Assembly (NCBI RefSeq): GCF_012030425.1 | Contig: NZ_JAAUVN010000001.1 | Coordinates: 372,001 to 436,000, forward strand | Length of the DNA stretch: 64,000 bases | Source of the DNA: Sphingobacterium sp. B16(2022) | GTDB lineage: Bacteria > Bacteroidota > Bacteroidia > Sphingobacteriales > Sphingobacteriaceae | Direction of reading: 5' to 3' | Part shown: positions 18,800 through 27,001 of the stretch, in pieces | How positions within the stretch are numbered: the first letter of the stretch is position 1 | How the letters are laid out: every line of letters starts with the position of its first letter | The notes under the pieces: generated by a model | Database searches by the model: none | Told to the model about the DNA's origin: nothing | The model's input: the letters and a program-made list of their open reading frames with translations, nothing else | Made by a program: the position numbers and the translations under genes

Positions 18800-19744
18800 A
18801 TGAAATATTCTAAGGAAGCCTTATCTATCGATAAGCAGATTGAGCTTTTGCAAAAACGAGAATTATCTATTGGTTGTTTAATTCGAGCTGAAAAGTATCT
18901 TCAAAATGTAAGTTATTATCGATTGAGTGGTTATATGTTCCATCTACAGACTAAAACTGGAGATACTAAATTTTTGGATGGAACTACGTTTGACGATATT
19001 ATCAATCTATATACATTTGATAAAAACCTCAGACGTATTTTTCTTGAGTATTTGGAAAGAATTGAAGTAAGTTTTAGAACAAAAATAATAAATACCTATT
19101 CAAATCAATACGGATTTTATTGGTATAACAATGATAGTTACTTTCTCAATAAAAATGAATTAAGAGATGAGAAGGAGGAGATTTTAGGCTATCAAAATTA
19201 TGTTTTGGATTCCATTCGAGTATCATTGAAAGATCCTAAGGAACAATTTCTTAGAGCTTTTAAATTGAAATATACAAGCGAGATACTTCCTCCTGAGAAT
19301 ATGTCTTTTGAAGTACTTTCTTTCGGTAAATTAATTAAGTTATATACCTGCTTAAAAAATGATGAATATAAAAATAGTATCGCTAAAAATTTTAAATTAC
19401 CAAATGGTAAGTCTTTAGTTAATTGGTTGTTATTTTTAAATGATGTTCGAAATGTTTGTGCTCATCATTCAAGATTATGGAATAGAAAGTTTACGGCAAA
19501 TAAATTATCATTTCCAAGTAGGGATAAGCACAAAATAATGGGGAATATACCTGAAAAGGCTAATTCAAATGTATATGGGGCAATAATTGCGATTAACCAT
19601 TTATTGAATACTTTTAATATTTCAAATTCATTTACGGATAAAATTGAAGAATTGGTAAAAACTCATCAGATTAAAGTCAGCAATTTAGGATTTCCAGAAG
19701 ATTGGGAAAAGAGAGCTCCGTGGAAAATTGAATATTTGTCATAA
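18800..19744 (+). CDS. Abi_2/AbiF-type HEPN protein (abortive infection, RNase-like)
   Basis: 314 residues, the normal length for the Abi_2 (AbiD/AbiF) family. The N-terminal part has the family start (YSKEALSIDKQIELLQKREL, NVSYYRLSGYMF) and FDKNLRRIFLEYLERIEVSF. The C-terminal part has the HEPN catalytic motif RNxxxH within LNDVRNVCAHHSRLWNRKF at about residue 216-221. HEPN proteins cut RNA; AbiF proteins act as RNA-controlled toxins in phage defence. The gene has its own small RNA and promoter upstream and no protein partner downstream. Confidence 0.88.
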   Translation: MKYSKEALSIDKQIELLQKRELSIGCLIRAEKYLQNVSYYRLSGYMFHLQTKTGDTKFLDGTTFDDIINLYTFDKNLRRIFLEYLERIEVSFRTKIINTYSNQYGFYWYNNDSYFLNKNELRDEKEEILGYQNYVLDSIRVSLKDPKEQFLRAFKLKYTSEILPPENMSFEVLSFGKLIKLYTCLKNDEYKNSIAKNFKLPNGKSLVNWLLFLNDVRNVCAHHSRLWNRKFTANKLSFPSRDKHKIMGNIPEKANSNVYGAIIAINHLLNTFNISNSFTDKIEELVKTHQIKVSNLGFPEDWEKRAPWKIEYLS

Positions 19745-19857
19745 ACTTTTTTGTGCGTTTTCAAATGTTTCACCGATTTCATATGGACTTTGTACTTGCA
19801 GTTCAATTATTCTTTCAAAATCAAATCTTTAGTATCCCACTTGAAAAATAGCGAATG

Positions 19858-20124
19858 CTAATCCAAAATCGAAATAGCTTTTAAGGTCTTTGGTGGATTA
19901 TCCGTTAACAATGGCTTGCAGTTCGAATCCAGATTGTACATACTGACAGGAGCAAAAGTAAATGGGCTAACATAATATATTCCCACGTTATCGTAAGATT
20001 TCTTGCTGTTACGGTTTAAAGGATTATCACTGTTAAAGACTTTTACTAGGTCCGATTTTTCCAGTTTAAAGACCGCATGTTTCAACATACAGGCATTTCC
20101 CAGCTGCGCTGCAATATCGTTTCC
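19858..20124 (-). pseudogene. C-terminal remnant of an unrecognised gene
   Basis: An open frame of about 88 codons begins after a stop and reads GNDIAAQLGNACMLKHAVFK ... GIYYVSPFTFAPVSMYNLD and ends ISILD. The composition is that of a real globular protein but the frame starts mid-domain. Further upstream on the minus strand (about 20183-20270) another protein-like scrap reads PESAYIKEAHFSEVLNPGFN. Together they suggest a decayed gene. The family is not recognised. Confidence 0.4.
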
Positions 20125-20392
20125 TTAAATAGTAAAAGCTTCCTACCTAAAAAAGCTACAATAGATTATTTTAAAAATTGTAAATTGGATTGAAACCAGG
20201 ATTTAATACTTCGCTAAAATGAGCCTCTTTAATGTACGCCGATTCGGGAAGCGCAGTATCAGCTTCCTAATCAGATGGACGGTGCGAAGTGATATGATAT
20301 TTATTAATTAACTAGTAAGCTTTAAAATATTATTTTTTGCTTTTTATTTATTTTTTAACTAAATTAGTGTAATAATCAATTGTGTTAATTAA

Positions 20393-21121
20393 ATGAAGTT
20401 TCTTAAAAACCTGAATTTGTATACTACGACAAATTATGAAAAGTTAGCTTTTTTTGGCTTTGTGTTAGCTGGATTTATGCAAGCCCTTGGCTTTACCGTT
20501 TTTAATCAGTCCATTGCCTTACTTTACGGAATATTTGTGGGCCTTCAGCTTATTTTATTTTTTGGAAACTGGTATCATTACAGATCGGAGATGACCTGGG
20601 TAGTAGCAATTGGTACTTTTATGAGTGTGTTGGGTTTCGCATATTTTTTGTATGATCAGGTTCATCTGAAAAATGATTGGTATTTTCTTCCTTACGCAGC
20701 TTTAATAGGAGCATTGATATCAGTTGTTGTAATCGTATTTGTAAAAACAAAAAATATGGGTATGCCCAAATCGGTTTCTAAATTAATTGATTTAAGTGTT
20801 TTAGTCTTATTTACCACTATTTATTTAAATGGGTTGCTTTCACTTGGTAATATTTTTAATGCCAGACAATTTGTAAAATGGGAACAAGCTAAAATATCAA
20901 CATTTTGCCTTTTAGTTACTTTCGGTGGTAATTATAATGATGCAGTGTTTGTGAATCCGGATTGGGGTTCAAGATATATGAATCTGTTTTTTATGGAGAA
21001 TGAAGGAGCTTTTTATGAGGAGATGACTGCTGAAGTAAAGGTATTTTCCGGGAATTTAGGGCAAGATTATATGTTAAAAACTTATGATAAAGATGAAAAA
21101 GAAGATGCTCGCCAGCTCTAA
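20393..21121 (+). CDS. Polytopic membrane protein of unknown function
   Basis: 242 residues. About six hydrophobic helices lie between 20 and 175 (KLAFFGFVLAGFMQALGFTV, LIGALISVVVIVFV and others), followed by a soluble C-terminal domain of some 65 residues (NPDWGSRYMNLFFMENEG). No motif recognised. It ends just before the hairpin series that starts at 21191. Confidence 0.6.
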   Translation: MKFLKNLNLYTTTNYEKLAFFGFVLAGFMQALGFTVFNQSIALLYGIFVGLQLILFFGNWYHYRSEMTWVVAIGTFMSVLGFAYFLYDQVHLKNDWYFLPYAALIGALISVVVIVFVKTKNMGMPKSVSKLIDLSVLVLFTTIYLNGLLSLGNIFNARQFVKWEQAKISTFCLLVTFGGNYNDAVFVNPDWGSRYMNLFFMENEGAFYEEMTAEVKVFSGNLGQDYMLKTYDKDEKEDARQL

Positions 21122-21190
21122 AAAGTTTATGGATATTAAATAAATTGATAACTCGCAGAATCTCAATAAGTAAATTTTAAAGGTAAAAAA

Positions 21191-21215
21191 GCCTCAGGTC
21201 AAAACAACCTGAGGC
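21191..21215 (-). terminator. Terminator-like hairpin 1 (T-run on minus strand)
   Basis: GCCTCAGGT / ACCTGAGGC, 9-base perfect stem, 7-base loop, followed on the minus strand by TTTTTT. Also positioned to act for the membrane-protein gene on the plus strand. Confidence 0.7.
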
Positions 21216-21267
21216 TTGAAAATAAACATTGGCCATAAATAAACTACAACTTTTTCAGGATAAAAAA

Positions 21268-21292
21268 GGGTTCTATCAAACTGATAGAACCC
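21268..21292 (-). terminator. Terminator-like hairpin 2 (T-run on minus strand)
   Basis: GGGTTCTATCA / TGATAGAACCC, 11-base perfect stem with a 3-base loop; the minus strand continues TTTTTT. Confidence 0.7.
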
Positions 21293-21427
21293 CGCAATCT
21301 GTAGATTACTAAATTATAATTGAAGCTCGTTATGAAATTATAAAAAATATTTTTTTGTTCATTGCTTAAAATAAAAAAACAGTGTTTGTACTTATCGATT
21401 TCCAGTATTTTCAACATACATATAAAA

Positions 21428-21459
21428 AAACAGCTTCAAGCGGGCGCCTAAAGCTGTTT
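21428..21459 (-). terminator. Terminator-like hairpin 3 (T-run on minus strand)
   Basis: AAACAGCTT / AAGCTGTTT with a GC-rich loop; minus strand continues with a T-run of seven. Similar in sequence to hairpin 4. Confidence 0.7.
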
Positions 21460-21546
21460 AAACTTTTATTTTACCTAATATTTTAGCTCTTATGGTAAGC
21501 TTTTCCTAATATAGACATTTATTTTTGTAAAAAATTATTAATAAAA

Positions 21547-21579
21547 AAACAGCTCTAAGATATCATCCTAGAGCTGTTT
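21547..21579 (-). terminator. Terminator-like hairpin 4 (T-run on minus strand)
   Basis: AAACAGCTCTA / TAGAGCTGTTT, 11-base perfect stem, minus strand continues with a T-run of seven. Shares AAACAGCT..., the flanking A7 and a nearby CCTAATATAG with hairpin 3. Confidence 0.7.
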
Positions 21580-21811
21580 ACCGATAAAACTAAATCCTAT
21601 TTCTGATCCACCGTGGATCATTCCTAATATAGCTATTTCAATACAGAAAAACAAAAAATAGGTTCTAGAATGTTAGGTTTAGAACTAAAAAAACACAGTA
21701 GTCTGTACTTTTCTAAAAAGTCAATGCTTCTTGAAGATTACTCCATGGTAGTTTCAATTTCTGAATCGGTTAGTAGTCTAATACGATAAGATTGGGACTG
21801 GTCAATGTCAT

Positions 21812-21919
21812 GAAAAAATTGAATCTTCTATTTTCCGCGCAATAAGCTCTCTTGCTTTTTTCACTCTTTTGCCAGTTTGCTATCATAGAAAGCATACGCA
21901 TACGTTTCTCTTCAAAAGC
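21812..21919 (-). pseudogene. IS66-type accessory gene (TnpA/OrfA) remnant
   Basis: The minus strand reads FEEKRMRMLSMIANWQKSEK then SKRAYCAENRRFN in one frame. This is the HTH start of the small accessory protein of IS66-family elements (pattern M..MI..WQ.S..S...YC...). It is disrupted within about 35 codons and no terminal repeats or tnpC remain. Confidence 0.55.
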
Positions 21920-22017
21920 TGTTCATCCCAACAAAGCGAAAGCCTAATGGGACCTAAGTCAATACGTACTTGATAGGAAGGACGTTGTAGAAATCCTCTT
22001 CTATATGTTGTAAGTTT

Positions 22018-22047
22018 AAAGTCCCTATTCATTACCATTAAGGGCTT
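22018..22047 (+). terminator. Terminator-like hairpin 5 (T-run on plus strand, weaker)
   Basis: AAAGTCCCT pairs with AGGGCTTTT with one bulged base, then T-rich sequence. Confidence 0.4.
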
Positions 22048-22177
22048 TTGAATTTTTGAAAATAAATTTTTAAATCCTATTGCGAGCTGATAATTAATTC
22101 ATTAACTTTATTTTGAAGCCGTCGGAAGCTTCCAATCATATCAAATACATTTATTCAGTACCCAATGCTGAAAATTC

Positions 22178-22210
22178 AAGCTCCAGATAATCATTTGGAG
22201 CTTTTTTTTG
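22178..22210 (+). terminator. Terminator-like hairpin 6 (plus strand)
   Basis: AAGCTCCA / TGGAGCTT then TTTTTT. No gene precedes it for over 1 kb on this strand. Confidence 0.7.
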
Positions 22211-22284
22211 TTTCACACATTGAAAATATAAAAAATCATATTATTTTTAGATCAATAATTTACCTTATTATTTTATGAATATTG

Positions 22285-22318
22285 AAGCCTTTGGTTTTGC
22301 GGACCAAAGGCTTTTTTG
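22285..22318 (+). terminator. Terminator-like hairpin 7 (plus strand)
   Basis: AAGCCTTTGGT / ACCAAAGGCTT, 11-base perfect stem, then T4. Lies about 107 bases after hairpin 6. Confidence 0.7.
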
Positions 22319-22412
22319 TTTAATATCTTGGAATTATAAATTATTTATTTTTATGTATATCATAATAAAAACTTTAATTGGCTTCCAAAGTCAGAAATTT
22401 GGTTAAATTTTC

Positions 22413-22440
22413 AAACCTAGGTGCTCGCCTAGGTTTTTTT
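22413..22440 (+). terminator. Terminator-like hairpin 8 (plus strand)
   Basis: AAACCTAGG / CCTAGGTTT, 9-base perfect stem, then T-run. Lies about 128 bases after hairpin 7. The stretches between hairpins 5-8 are about 100-130 bases, contain no reading frame, and could be short untranslated transcripts. Confidence 0.7.
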
Positions 22441-22515
22441 GATTGCTATAATTTTTAGTATTAATTTAGTTTGATTTTAGTATTTTTAATTCTAGCTTTG
22501 AATAAAATTAAAATT

Positions 22516-22836
22516 ATGGAACCGTGGAGAGTTAAAGAGAAAGAAGGTATTCCTGCAGAAGTTACTTCTTTGCATCGGTTTGCAATTCAGAATAACTGCT
22601 GGATCTATCACGATAATACAAGGATATTTTATACACCGGAAGAGTTTTTGGAGAAGTGGAAGCAGGTTTATAAAGAAGAGCATACTGGCTTAAGTAATAT
22701 AAAAGATTTTGCAGTTAAAAGTCCATATGCCGCTATTAAACAAAGGGCAGGATGGATAAAAAGAGCAAATGAGGAGCTTCAAGCCTTATTGAAAAAGCTT
22801 GAAGGTTATGATATAACTTTCAAACCACCTAAATAG
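22516..22836 (+). CDS. Small hypothetical protein
   Basis: 106 residues from ATG 22516 (a further upstream start would give an unlikely hydrophobic leader inside the terminator region). Soluble and basic, with FAIQNNCWIYHDNTRIFYTP, FLEKWKQVYKEEH and a helical C-terminal half ending FKPPK. No family recognised. Confidence 0.6.
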   Translation: MEPWRVKEKEGIPAEVTSLHRFAIQNNCWIYHDNTRIFYTPEEFLEKWKQVYKEEHTGLSNIKDFAVKSPYAAIKQRAGWIKRANEELQALLKKLEGYDITFKPPK

Positions 22837-22993
22837 CTTTTTGAATGTGTGGGAGATTTGTGTCTGTCAGCTTGGGATCTGTACTCGTACAACTTGATGA
22901 CTACGTAGTTCTCCATCATAAGGTTTCATTAGTGAAATGATATCGTCTTTGTTGGTAGCATGCAACCAGGCATCTTCGTCTTTTGTGCAATAA

Positions 22994-23464
22994 TCAGATC
23001 AGTCTTTTCCATTTGTCCGTTTCAGCAAATTCTTTAATCATACTATTTCTCGTCATGAGAAATTTGTGAAGATATGCTGTTAGAATCAGTTTGTTAAATA
23101 ATCTTCCAAATATCCCCATAGGCGATTGAAATGTAAAGATATCTTTCATGATTACTTTTTCACCATCCTGTTCAAATATATGTTCGTGGTATAGCGATTC
23201 GAAGGCACCACTTATTTGCTCATCAACAAAGTAATAAGGTTTTTCAAAAGCTGTTATTTTTGAAGTTAGAATCTGTCTAATACCAAAATGTGTGGCTTGC
23301 CAAGTAACATATTCATGTCGCTCTATTAATCCTTGTGTTCTACCACCAATAGCTTTTTCATTTGTTTTTGAAGTTGAAATAGTATGTAAATCAATACTCC
23401 TAGCAAGATCAAAACACAACGCTATAGGTGCATTGATTATAGTAATAATTTCAATTTTGGGCAT
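22994..23464 (-). CDS. SRPBCC (START/Bet v1-like) domain protein
   Basis: 156 residues with the SRPBCC layout: an N-terminal strand and helix (IITIINAPIALCFDLARSID), a central sheet (ITAFEKPYYFVDEQISGAF), HEHIFEQDGEKVIMKDIFTFQ (split here) and a long C-terminal helix (YLHKFLMTRNSMIKEFAET). These folds bind hydrophobic ligands. Stand-alone gene. Confidence 0.82.
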   Translation of the reverse strand: MPKIEIITIINAPIALCFDLARSIDLHTISTSKTNEKAIGGRTQGLIERHEYVTWQATHFGIRQILTSKITAFEKPYYFVDEQISGAFESLYHEHIFEQDGEKVIMKDIFTFQSPMGIFGRLFNKLILTAYLHKFLMTRNSMIKEFAETDKWKRLI

Positions 23465-23656
23465 CTATTATTTGCTTATAGTTGTAAAGTTAATAGAAAT
23501 TATGCTTCATTATTTGAGGGCATAGATAAAAATGGTGCCTTATATCAAGATTATTTCAATTATAGTGGACTAGGTTACATGGAGGATAAACTATGGAAGA
23601 GAGTTCAGTATGGTACTACTAGTGGCGAGTTTAATAGCTATTGTGTTCAATCTTAA
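23465..23656 (+). pseudogene. C-terminal remnant of an unrecognised gene with its terminator
   Basis: An open frame without start reads YSCKVNRNYASLFEGID, GALYQDYFNYSGLGYMED and RVQYGTTSGEFNSYCVQS before a TAA at 23654. A terminator (GTTCAATCT / AGATTGAAC, 23645-23667) begins over the last codons, as at a true gene end. The family is not recognised. Protein-like composition plus terminator argue for a genuine old gene end. Confidence 0.45.
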
Positions 23657-23849
23657 TCAGATTGAACTTTCTTGTTATACAACATTCATAAATTTGAGCT
23701 TAATTATGTGATTGATTATGTAACTGCTGAAAGTGTATTTAAACCCAGATCTGCATACAAATAAGGTGTTTAGAGGGGTAATCAAATATTTACAACACAA
23801 ATAAAAATGAATATTTTTGATTACCTTCAAGGTATCAAACCGTGTCAGA

Positions 23850-24665
23850 ATGAGGATTAAATATCTTTCCAATAAATTCCTGCTCAATATCTCTATTCTT
23901 ATATTATTCGCTATCCTGTCAATTGGTTATTCCCAAGCACAAACATTAGATGATAGTATTGAAAGAAGGGTAGAAAAGGATATAGTCTGGATAAAGCAGT
24001 GGACCAAGTCAAATGTTCCTGATTTGCATTTAGTGAAAATCTTGAGCATGATAAATAGCGTCAATATTCCGAAAGAAGAAAAAGACAGTATTTTATATTT
24101 TTATCCGATTCCTCATTGGGGTGGTATGAATACAATTATTGCCCAACCTAATTTCCAGAGTCTAAGTCCATCTGAGTTATTTACATATTGTATGATTAAC
24201 TATGAATGGTATAATCAAAATTGTAGTGGAAGAATAGTAACAAAGGAAGATGAACCAAAATTATATGGCACTTTTTATAGAAAGTATAGGGAATTTGTGT
24301 GGAGCGATAGGCAATTGAATGCTTTAAAGCAGCATAGAGATACCATACTTCATCTTTTGCGTAATGTTATAAGTAAGGATGGCTTTATAGGAACTAATTC
24401 TTTACTTATGATGGAATCCCTGAATTTTAGAGAAGGGATTCCTATTGTATTGGATCAATTGGATAAAAAGGAGAATAATGATTTATATACTTTGCTCATG
24501 TTATTAATGAGGAAGGGGGATTATGCTAAATTCAAAAAAACAACAATTTATGAAGATATATATGGTCCCGAATCCCATATTCGAAGTGCAATCGATAATT
24601 CTCAGGAAAATAGAGATTTAATACGAAATATGGCTAAATCATTTTTTGAACAAAATGACAAATAA
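23850..24665 (+). CDS. Exported protein of unknown function
   Basis: About 271 residues from ATG 23850, with a signal peptide (NISILILFAILSIGYSQAQT). The mature part is helical and charged, with HWGGMNTIIAQPNFQSLSPS and NSLLMMESLNFREGIPIVLD, resembling HEAT-like repeats. No motif assigned. Confidence 0.65.
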   Translation: MRIKYLSNKFLLNISILILFAILSIGYSQAQTLDDSIERRVEKDIVWIKQWTKSNVPDLHLVKILSMINSVNIPKEEKDSILYFYPIPHWGGMNTIIAQPNFQSLSPSELFTYCMINYEWYNQNCSGRIVTKEDEPKLYGTFYRKYREFVWSDRQLNALKQHRDTILHLLRNVISKDGFIGTNSLLMMESLNFREGIPIVLDQLDKKENNDLYTLLMLLMRKGDYAKFKKTTIYEDIYGPESHIRSAIDNSQENRDLIRNMAKSFFEQNDK

Positions 24666-24794
24666 AGATTTAAGGACGTGGGAATTTCCAAGTTATTGAC
24701 ATTGGCTTAGAAAATTTCTTTTCAGACAATTCCTTCAATTTATTTGCTAATGATTGTGTTATCAGCGATTCTTAATATTCCAAAAGTCATAAGC

Positions 24795-24938
24795 TCAAAT
24801 ATTCACGTACAATCGGCAGGTCAGCTTCTGCCCACTACTCGGAAATTCCCATTTCATCGGAAGCTTCATCGTCGCAGAACGTTGACAGGTTAACACTTTA
24901 TCATTATGTTCAATTATGGCACAGGTTACTTGTAGCAT
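24795..24938 (-). pseudogene. MutT/NUDIX remnant with internal deletion
   Basis: ATG 24938 starts LQVTCAIIEHNDKVLTCQRS and MKLPMKWEFP, the usual beginning of an 8-oxo-dGTP pyrophosphatase, but the GGKxE nudix box that must follow is missing. Shortly after, another frame gives ADLPIVREYLSL, which resembles the end of the same family. The middle of the gene has been deleted. The rest of the 24666-24991 gap is empty. Confidence 0.6.
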
Positions 24939-24991
24939 CGTGGTTTAAAGGTACTATATATTCCCAATATGGTCAAAAAATGATTATAATT

Positions 24992-25378
24992 TTATAAATT
25001 ATCGTTTAATAGCATTTTTCTAGGAATGTATACCGCCATTGGTATAGAAGCTGCTAATAATGCAGTTAAGTAAATGTTTTTATCAGCTCCGATGCCTAAA
25101 AGTAGGATGATTCCGCCAATAAAAATTGCTACAAATAATACACCAGTCAATGCTAGATCCGCAAAAATATTGAATCGTTTCATGAATATTGGTGATAGTG
25201 GCTTTAGTTGGATTTTTAATCCTCTTCTAGAATTGTAAGCCTCAACTATATACTCCTTTAGATTTGAAAGTAGCTTTTTGAATGAGATTTTGTCTAAATG
25301 TTTTTCTGCATATTTAGCAATAATTGCAGTTATAATGTCTTTAGCTAACGAAATAATCCATGAATAAAAGTGTTCCAT
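24992..25378 (-). CDS. Small membrane protein of unknown function
   Basis: 128 residues. A helical, basic first half (IVEAYNSRRGLKIQLKPLSP) is followed by two membrane helices (LALTGVLFVAIFIGGIILLL and NIYLTALLAASIPMAVYIP). It lies downstream of the Mrr-type gene on the same strand, 119 bases away. Membrane proteins often accompany restriction genes, but no functional link can be shown. Confidence 0.55.
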   Translation of the reverse strand: MEHFYSWIISLAKDIITAIIAKYAEKHLDKISFKKLLSNLKEYIVEAYNSRRGLKIQLKPLSPIFMKRFNIFADLALTGVLFVAIFIGGIILLLGIGADKNIYLTALLAASIPMAVYIPRKMLLNDNL

Positions 25379-25497
25379 AATTGATTTATTTTTAAAATAT
25401 TATAAAAAATATATAGGAGAAATAGACAAATATTTAAGAGCTCGCTGAGGGTGATAATAAAACTATTAGCAGTATAATTGGCCAAAAATCTAAAATC

Positions 25498-26433
25498 TTA
25501 TTCATCCTTCATGGGATCCCAATAATCTGCATCTAATTTTTTAATCTCGATAGTTTGTTCCACTTGCATGCCTAAACTATAATCATAGATATAATTTGCA
25601 AGTTGTTTTCCATTTATTAAAATAATAGTGGTTGAACCATTCAAACTATTTGCATAGTCTATAGCACCTTTTGAGAATCCAGATGTTGTAATGAATACTC
25701 CCTTATTTGATTGTGCTACAGCCAGAGCTCCGACAAATTTCTGGATATCTTCTCTTCCAATTATGGAGTCTGTTTTATACCGTTTGGCTTGAAGATGGAT
25801 TCTACCAAATCCTAAGATATCTTCTTTTATAATTCCGTCTATACCACCATCATTGGAATATTTGGTTAATAAACCAGAATTCTTGATTTCTCCGCCATAT
25901 CCCATTTTTTGCAATAGCTGCAAAACCAGTTTTTCAAAAGCTGCAGGTGTTTTTGAAAGAATCGTTTCCAGTATCTCATCAAAAATAGATTCCTTTATAC
26001 TTTCAAAAGATGCATACAATTCTTCTTGAGGGGTATTATTTGAAAGTGATTGTTCTTTGATATTTGAACTGATATCATTTTTATTCTTTCCTCTGACAGG
26101 TTCTCTTTTTTTTAATTCATTATCAATATATGAATCAATCAATTCCGGAGTTAATAATAGATTCTTACCCTTGTCGTTGATGTTATAAACGCCACGTTTT
26201 GGCTTATCCAATAGTCCACCCATATTGAGATAGCTCAGAGCCCACGATATGCGGTCGTAGAAAATGTGGCCATTTCCAGAAGGATACATTTCGTTAACTG
26301 CATCATCAGAGAGTTTATAGTGCGCTGCTAATGGTTCAACGAAATCACGGAGTTTCATTGTTCCTTTCGTATTTAATAATTCCATAATCGGAATGCGCAA
26401 CTCATCGTGTTTCGGTAATGGCATTGGTTTCAT
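25498..26433 (-). CDS. Mrr-type restriction endonuclease (type IV-like)
   Basis: 311 residues. An Mrr_N winged helix occupies about 5-90 (PLPKHDELRIPIMELLNTKG, PKRGVYNINDKGKNLL). An Mrr catalytic domain occupies about 165-290 with the PD-(D/E)xK-like set: FEKLVLQLLQKMGYGG, the Asp in SNDGGIDGIIKED and the Q-x-K in IHLQAKRYK. Mrr cuts modified DNA. It stands next to the type III system whose methylation it must tolerate. Confidence 0.88.
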   Translation of the reverse strand: MKPMPLPKHDELRIPIMELLNTKGTMKLRDFVEPLAAHYKLSDDAVNEMYPSGNGHIFYDRISWALSYLNMGGLLDKPKRGVYNINDKGKNLLLTPELIDSYIDNELKKREPVRGKNKNDISSNIKEQSLSNNTPQEELYASFESIKESIFDEILETILSKTPAAFEKLVLQLLQKMGYGGEIKNSGLLTKYSNDGGIDGIIKEDILGFGRIHLQAKRYKTDSIIGREDIQKFVGALAVAQSNKGVFITTSGFSKGAIDYANSLNGSTTIILINGKQLANYIYDYSLGMQVEQTIEIKKLDADYWDPMKDE

Positions 26434-26803
26434 TGTTCTACTTTAAAATACAATAGTAATTATTTTAATTTAATAATATAGTAATATATGTTTTTTGGTG
26501 AAAAAAGGGCTGTTATTCATTAATCACTGATTTTTTTAAAAATGTTTCATTTCTAAAAATATATAAGAAATTAAGCGGAAAATAATACCTTATTTAAAAC
26601 TATGAATATTATTCTTATTAAGAATTTTGTGTTTTACGGTAAAATTAAAAGTTACAGGAATGTTTCGATTTTAAATTATCAGCGGTTAGTTGTTATAGAA
26701 ATTTAAATTCATTTATCATAGAATAATTTTAATAGAAACAGGTATTTTATTTATCCAAATTAAATCTTATTTTTATCACAAAATGTTAATATAATAACAC
26801 TGT
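26434..26803. other. Divergent intergenic region between Mrr and type III R-M genes
   Basis: 370 bases, very AT-rich, no gene seen. It must contain the promoters of both divergent units and probably the operator of the HTH protein at 26804; no clear palindrome stands out. Confidence 0.5.
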
Positions 26804-27001
26804 ATGAAAATCAACCGATTAAAAGTTTTATTAGTAGAAAAAGACAAAACTAATAAGTGGTTAGCAGAGCGTTTAGGAAAATCTGATGTTACTATTTCAC
26901 GGTGGTGCTCAAATGAGGTACAGCCTTCCATAGAGACATTAGTACAAATTGCTGAATTATTGAATATAGATATTAAAGAATTATTAAACTCTACGAAGTA
27001 A
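26804..27001 (+). CDS. XRE-family HTH protein of the type III R-M operon (controller)
   Basis: 65 residues, a single HTH_3 domain (TNKWLAERLGKSDVTISRWC then LVQIAELLNIDIKELL). The stop TAA is immediately followed by the ATG of the methyltransferase at 27002. Its place and size fit a controller (C) protein that times expression of methylase and nuclease. Control itself is inferred. Confidence 0.85.
   Translation: MKINRLKVLLVEKDKTNKWLAERLGKSDVTISRWCSNEVQPSIETLVQIAELLNIDIKELLNSTK

Noticed and set aside
21660..21690. A fifth minus-strand terminator (GTTCTA / TAGAAC)
   Set aside because: Only a 6-base stem with a 12-base loop, inside IS66-derived sequence; may be chance.
21121..22470. Integron/attC-like array of hairpins
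   Set aside because: Hairpins have T-runs and no conserved core sites or gene cassettes; terminators fit better.
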